A stretch of DNA of 9,706 bases from Treponema sp. Its GTDB lineage: Bacteria > Spirochaetota > Spirochaetia > Treponematales > Breznakiellaceae. Made by a program: the position numbers and the translations under genes. This document shows positions 6,830 through 9,706 of the stretch, in pieces. The stretch covers positions 1 through 9,706 of the forward strand of contig WRNF01000037.1 in the NCBI GenBank assembly GCA_009776715.1, read 5' to 3'. Each line of letters starts with the position of its first letter. The stretch's first letter is position 1. The notes under the pieces were generated by a model, which was not told where the DNA came from, searched no databases, and saw only the letters and a program-made list of their open reading frames with translations.

Positions 6830-7803
6830 AGGGCATTTCCTTTTCTTTTTCTTTGACTGCCGCTTCGATCCTGCAAAAAGAAAAAGATTATAAGGGCCAG
6901 GATAACGGTAATGATAAATATACCAATGGAAATTGCCGCTCCATAGGCGTAATCATTGCGGCCCTGAAACGCCATGTTGTACTGGTACATGGATGTGGTC
7001 CGTATCTTAAAGTCGGGAGCACCGCGCATATCGGTAAGCAAAAAAGGAATGTCAAACATCTGCATTCCGCCTATCATTGACGTAATAAGGACATAAAGCA
7101 GCATGGGGCGAAGAAGGGGAATCGTTATGCGCCATGCGATATGGCGGCTGTTGGCGCCGTCAACCAGAGCAGCTTCGTACAGCGATGCGGGAATGCTGGT
7201 AATGCCCGCCATAAGCATAATTAAGGTGTGGCCGTACCAAATCCACCATTGGATAAAAGAAACTAAACCCCGTGAAAACAATACCGAGCGGAAAAAATTA
7301 AAGGCTTCAATTACAAGTTCACCGTCAACAAGCGTTGTTTTTTGCAGGCCCAAAGACAGCAGAAATTGATTGGCCGGGGCCATTGTATGGCCGTTATAGC
7401 CGAAAATGCTTCTGAAAAGCATGGCCACCGATACTGCGGTAAGCAAATTAGGCAGATAAATTACCGCCCTGAACATCCCCTTGCCTTTTAGGTTAAGCTG
7501 CAAATCAGAAAGCCATACTGCAAGAAGCAGGGCTATTCCTAGTTGGGGAATAAAATTGAAAATCCACATTATAAATGTATTTTGCAGCGCGCCCCAGAAG
7601 TACGGGTCGCCAATAAGTTTTTTAAAGTTTTCTAACCCAACAAACGAAGATTCGCTTTGCAGGCCCCGCAGATCGGTAAAGCCCAGAAAAAAAGTGTACA
7701 GAATAGGCCAGAGGTTGAATATGCAAAATACCGCCACAAAAGGCGCTACAAAAAAGTACCCCCAGCGCTGTGTTTTTGCCTCATGCCCAATAGACTTGTT
7801 CAT
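6826..7803 (-). CDS. CUT1-type ABC sugar importer permease (MalF/UgpA-like)
   Basis: This 325-residue inner-membrane protein is the partner of the following permease. It has a short cytoplasmic N-terminus, a first span at about 17-40 (FFVAPFVAVFCIFNLWPILY), the family-typical FVGLENFKKLIGDPYFWGAL at 54-73, and further spans near 73-97, 110-132, 181-200, 236-256 and 288-311. The EAA loop is at 209-233 (YEAALVDGANSRHIAWRITI, then PLLRP). A segment of about 45 residues between the third and fourth spans (near 135-180) may be a periplasmic loop. It starts 14 bases after the binding-protein gene, where the ribosome binding site is weak (GGACAG), so translation may depend partly on coupling. It ends in a basic tail (SQRKRKGNAL). 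The substrate is not predictable. Confidence 0.92.
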   Translation of the reverse strand: MNKSIGHEAKTQRWGYFFVAPFVAVFCIFNLWPILYTFFLGFTDLRGLQSESSFVGLENFKKLIGDPYFWGALQNTFIMWIFNFIPQLGIALLLAVWLSDLQLNLKGKGMFRAVIYLPNLLTAVSVAMLFRSIFGYNGHTMAPANQFLLSLGLQKTTLVDGELVIEAFNFFRSVLFSRGLVSFIQWWIWYGHTLIMLMAGITSIPASLYEAALVDGANSRHIAWRITIPLLRPMLLYVLITSMIGGMQMFDIPFLLTDMRGAPDFKIRTTSMYQYNMAFQGRNDYAYGAAISIGIFIITVILALIIFFFLQDRSGSQRKRKGNAL

Positions 7804-7817
7804 TTGGAGCTGTCCGT

Positions 7818-9083
7818 TTACAGGCCAAGCTGAATTTCCGCCTGATTTTTAAAATCACCTAACGCCTGAGCTTTAGTTTTCTCTCCAAACCGGTATGCGT
7901 TTACTTCTTCCTGAAAAATGCCTTCAATGGCCTGATCCGTTCCCTGGGCCAGTTTTCCGTCTACGCTTTTTGCCATTTCAGCGAATTCGGCATAGTGGTT
8001 TTGACCGGCAAGAAAGGGTTCGGCATAATTGTCTTTTATCTTTTCTACCACATTTAAATTGTTCATCAAGTCGCCCGAATCCAAAGCATAACGTTCAAGA
8101 AAATCATCGTCTGTTGTCAGATAACGGATAAATTCTTTGGCAGCGTCCGGGTTTTTTGTGTTTTTCCACGCAGCAATCCATGTGCCGCCCCAGCGGTATG
8201 GAGCGGGGCCGGGAATCATTGCCCAATCGCCCGCTGTCTGGGGAGCGTTGGTTTTAAGCACATAATGTAGCCCCCAGGTGGGCAGAAAATAAGAGAATAC
8301 CTCCAATGCTTTTCCCGCTTCGTCTTTAAGTTCGCCCCTCATGCCCGCATACCATCCTTCAGACCATTGCCCCACCTGGCCGTCCCAGCGTTTGTCGTAT
8401 AAAGTTTTGCTTATATCCAAATACGCTTCCATAACCGGATCTATAAATAGCTTGTCATTTACCACCCAGGGTTCATTGCGGGAACCGAGAAAAGGCTGGA
8501 AAAGATCGGCATGGCTGGAAACTACAACGCAGGCGCCGCCTGAACGTTCTTTCAGCAGTTCCGCAGTTCCAAGAAAGGCATTGAAATTGGCAAAATAAGA
8601 TTGCACATATTCCGGATCATCGGAGCCGAGGTATTTTTGAGCAAGGCTGCGGCGGTAGAACATGGCGCCCGGACAGGCCTGCCAGGACATGCCGTAGACC
8701 CTGCCATTGTAAGAGCCGACTTCTGCAGGATAGGCCATTATCTTTTCCTTGTTGGCTTCATAAATGTCAGTCAGATCCAGCAGAAGGCCGGATTCAATGT
8801 ACTTCCGCACAAAGGCAGCTTCCAGGGCAAATATGTCTGGTGTTCCCTGCCCTGAAACCAATACAGGATCCAGCTTGGAAGTAAATTGGTCCGTAGTGGT
8901 CATGGAGTACTTTATCGTTACATCGGGATGGGCAGGCGTATAGTAATTGTTGATAATGCCGTCCAATTCTTCGGTAAAGGACCAGACGGTTAAGGCAATT
9001 TCCCCGTCTCCTGCCTCTTCTTTTTTTGAACAAGCGCTTAACGCCACTAAAATTATTCCGGCAATAATAAGAATCTTTTTCAT
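7818..9083 (-). CDS. ABC importer solute-binding lipoprotein (CUT1/family 1)
   Basis: This 421-residue lipoprotein should capture a solute outside the cytoplasmic membrane and deliver it to the two permeases. Residues 1-18 form a lipoprotein signal, MKKILIIAGIILVALSAC, with lipobox LSAC and Cys18 lipidated. The mature part begins LTVWSFTEELDGII, then GTPDIFALEAAFVRKYIESG, both typical of family 1 binding proteins. The C-terminal lobe has YRWGGTWIAAWKNTKNPDAA and KEFIRYLTTDDDFLERYA, the usual GGxWxxxxxxxKNPDAAxxFIxYL pattern. Many aromatic residues (Trp34, Trp134, Trp232, Trp240, Trp244, Trp302, Trp306) suit a carbohydrate pocket. Start 9083 was chosen because GGAGG sits 5 bases upstream. An in-frame TTG at 9095 overlaps that site and would lengthen the signal without reason. 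It lies 20 bases after hisG, which suggests cotranscription. Confidence 0.92.
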   Translation of the reverse strand: MKKILIIAGIILVALSACSKKEEAGDGEIALTVWSFTEELDGIINNYYTPAHPDVTIKYSMTTTDQFTSKLDPVLVSGQGTPDIFALEAAFVRKYIESGLLLDLTDIYEANKEKIMAYPAEVGSYNGRVYGMSWQACPGAMFYRRSLAQKYLGSDDPEYVQSYFANFNAFLGTAELLKERSGGACVVVSSHADLFQPFLGSRNEPWVVNDKLFIDPVMEAYLDISKTLYDKRWDGQVGQWSEGWYAGMRGELKDEAGKALEVFSYFLPTWGLHYVLKTNAPQTAGDWAMIPGPAPYRWGGTWIAAWKNTKNPDAAKEFIRYLTTDDDFLERYALDSGDLMNNLNVVEKIKDNYAEPFLAGQNHYAEFAEMAKSVDGKLAQGTDQAIEGIFQEEVNAYRFGEKTKAQALGDFKNQAEIQLGL

Positions 9084-9088
9084 GTTTT

Positions 9089-9093
9089 CCTCC
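9089..9093 (-). promoter_or_regulatory. Ribosome binding site deciding the binding-protein start
   Basis: GGAGG on the minus strand is 5 bases before the ATG at 9083-9081. A longer reading from TTG at 9095 would begin at this site itself, so the ATG is preferred. Confidence 0.85.
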
Positions 9094-9103
9094 AAAAAAA
9101 TTA

Positions 9104-9706
9104 TTACAACACTGCTTTACGCAGATCGTATTCCACTATGTCCAATGCGCCAAGTTTTTTTAAGCGCGGAATTATTCCGGCAACATCGCTTTTTTTTACC
9201 GCAATTTTTACCGCATACCCTTCATCGCCAAATAGGGGCGCGACTGTGGGGCTGCGCATTGCAGGCAGCCCGTTTACCGCCTCGTTAAGGCAATGTTTCG
9301 GAATGTTCATTTCCAGCATCACCCGGTCGCGGCCATCAAGCACTGCCCTGAACAGCATGGCAAGCTCGTCAATGCGGTTCCTTTTTTCCGGGTCGGCCAG
9401 GGCGGCATGCGAGGCGATAAAACGTGTAGAAGATTCAAGCAAAGTACCAGTAATTTTCAGGCCATTATCCTGCAGGGTCTGTCCCGATGAAGTATTGTCG
9501 ATGATCATGTCAGCATCATCCGGCGGGAACACTTCTGTTGCGCCAAAAGTACGGAGGATGCGGTAATGGTAACCGGCCTCATCGAGCCATTGTTTGGCAA
9601 GCTGCACATATTCTGTTGCTACGACAATTTTTTTCGCCCTAAGTTCCGCATCATCCACTGACTGTGGAACAGCCGCAACAATTTTTACCCTGTCAAAACC
9701 CAGATC
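9104..9706 (-). CDS. hisG: ATP phosphoribosyltransferase, long form (5' end outside window)
   Basis: HisG joins ATP and phosphoribosyl pyrophosphate, the first and feedback-controlled step of histidine synthesis (EC 2.4.2.17), in the cytoplasm. The frame stays open to the window edge and reads DLGFDRVKIVAAVPQS before the internal Met at 9658, so the 200 residues seen are the C-terminal part. About 90 residues are missing compared with the long form (about 290). Visible motifs are KKIVVATEYVQLAKQWLDEAG, the catalytic-domain region GATEVFPPDDADMIIDNTSS and GQTLQDNGL. The regulatory C-terminal domain follows at about residues 105-200 (RVMLEMNIPKHCLNEAV, LPAMRSPTVAPLF, LKKLGALDIVEYDLRKAVL), which marks the long, histidine-inhibited form that needs no HisZ. 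TAA stops 20 bases before the ABC binding-protein gene. Confidence 0.93.
   Translation of the reverse strand, partial: DLGFDRVKIVAAVPQSVDDAELRAKKIVVATEYVQLAKQWLDEAGYHYRILRTFGATEVFPPDDADMIIDNTSSGQTLQDNGLKITGTLLESSTRFIASHAALADPEKRNRIDELAMLFRAVLDGRDRVMLEMNIPKHCLNEAVNGLPAMRSPTVAPLFGDEGYAVKIAVKKSDVAGIIPRLKKLGALDIVEYDLRKAVL

Noticed and set aside
9138..9566. 142-residue open frame opposite hisG
   Set aside because: It is antisense to the conserved HisG C-terminal domain and rich in Ser and Arg without a motif.

Overview
The window looks like a chromosomal segment from a spirochaete, most likely a Treponema-like bacterium. This is an inference from three things: a very large surface-type lipoprotein built from GLUG repeats, a lipobox with Asn at -1, and the protein styles seen here. 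No rRNA or other taxonomic marker is present, so the assignment is moderate at best.

Left edge (1-452, minus strand): a type II toxin-antitoxin locus that has decayed. The antitoxin gene (162-452) looks intact, with a good ribosome binding site before a GTG start. The PIN-domain (VapC-like) toxin overlaps its stop codon as ATGA but is broken. It carries an apparent one-base insertion in a T run after residue 20, and little of its body remains before a short remnant and a TGCGTCTC-type repeat at the window edge.

Middle (568-5202, plus strand): one giant lipoprotein gene of 1544 codons. A near-consensus sigma-70 promoter (TAGACA, 17 bp, TATAAT at 518-546) lies just upstream. It excludes the longer upstream start codons and fits a start at 568. 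The protein has a lipoprotein signal, Ig/InlB-like N-terminal regions, a fibronectin type III-like segment and about 17 GLUG units, probably folding as an extended beta-helix outside the cytoplasmic membrane.

Right half (5291-9706, minus strand, transcribed right to left): hisG (partial, running off the window), a sugar-type ABC solute-binding lipoprotein, two CUT1-type permeases and hisB. Spacings are 20, 14, -4 and 63 bp, so they look like one transcription unit. The unusual point is a complete substrate-binding and membrane part of a carbohydrate-type importer lying between two histidine biosynthesis genes. No ATPase gene is present, so the importer must use one encoded elsewhere. hisB and the lipoprotein gene converge across 88 bp with no clear terminator hairpin.

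No RNA genes, CRISPR arrays, insertion sequences or defence islands were seen. The best candidates for something new are the his/ABC-transporter gene order, the giant GLUG lipoprotein with repeats that keep their protein sequence while the DNA has diverged silently, and the orphaned antitoxin.
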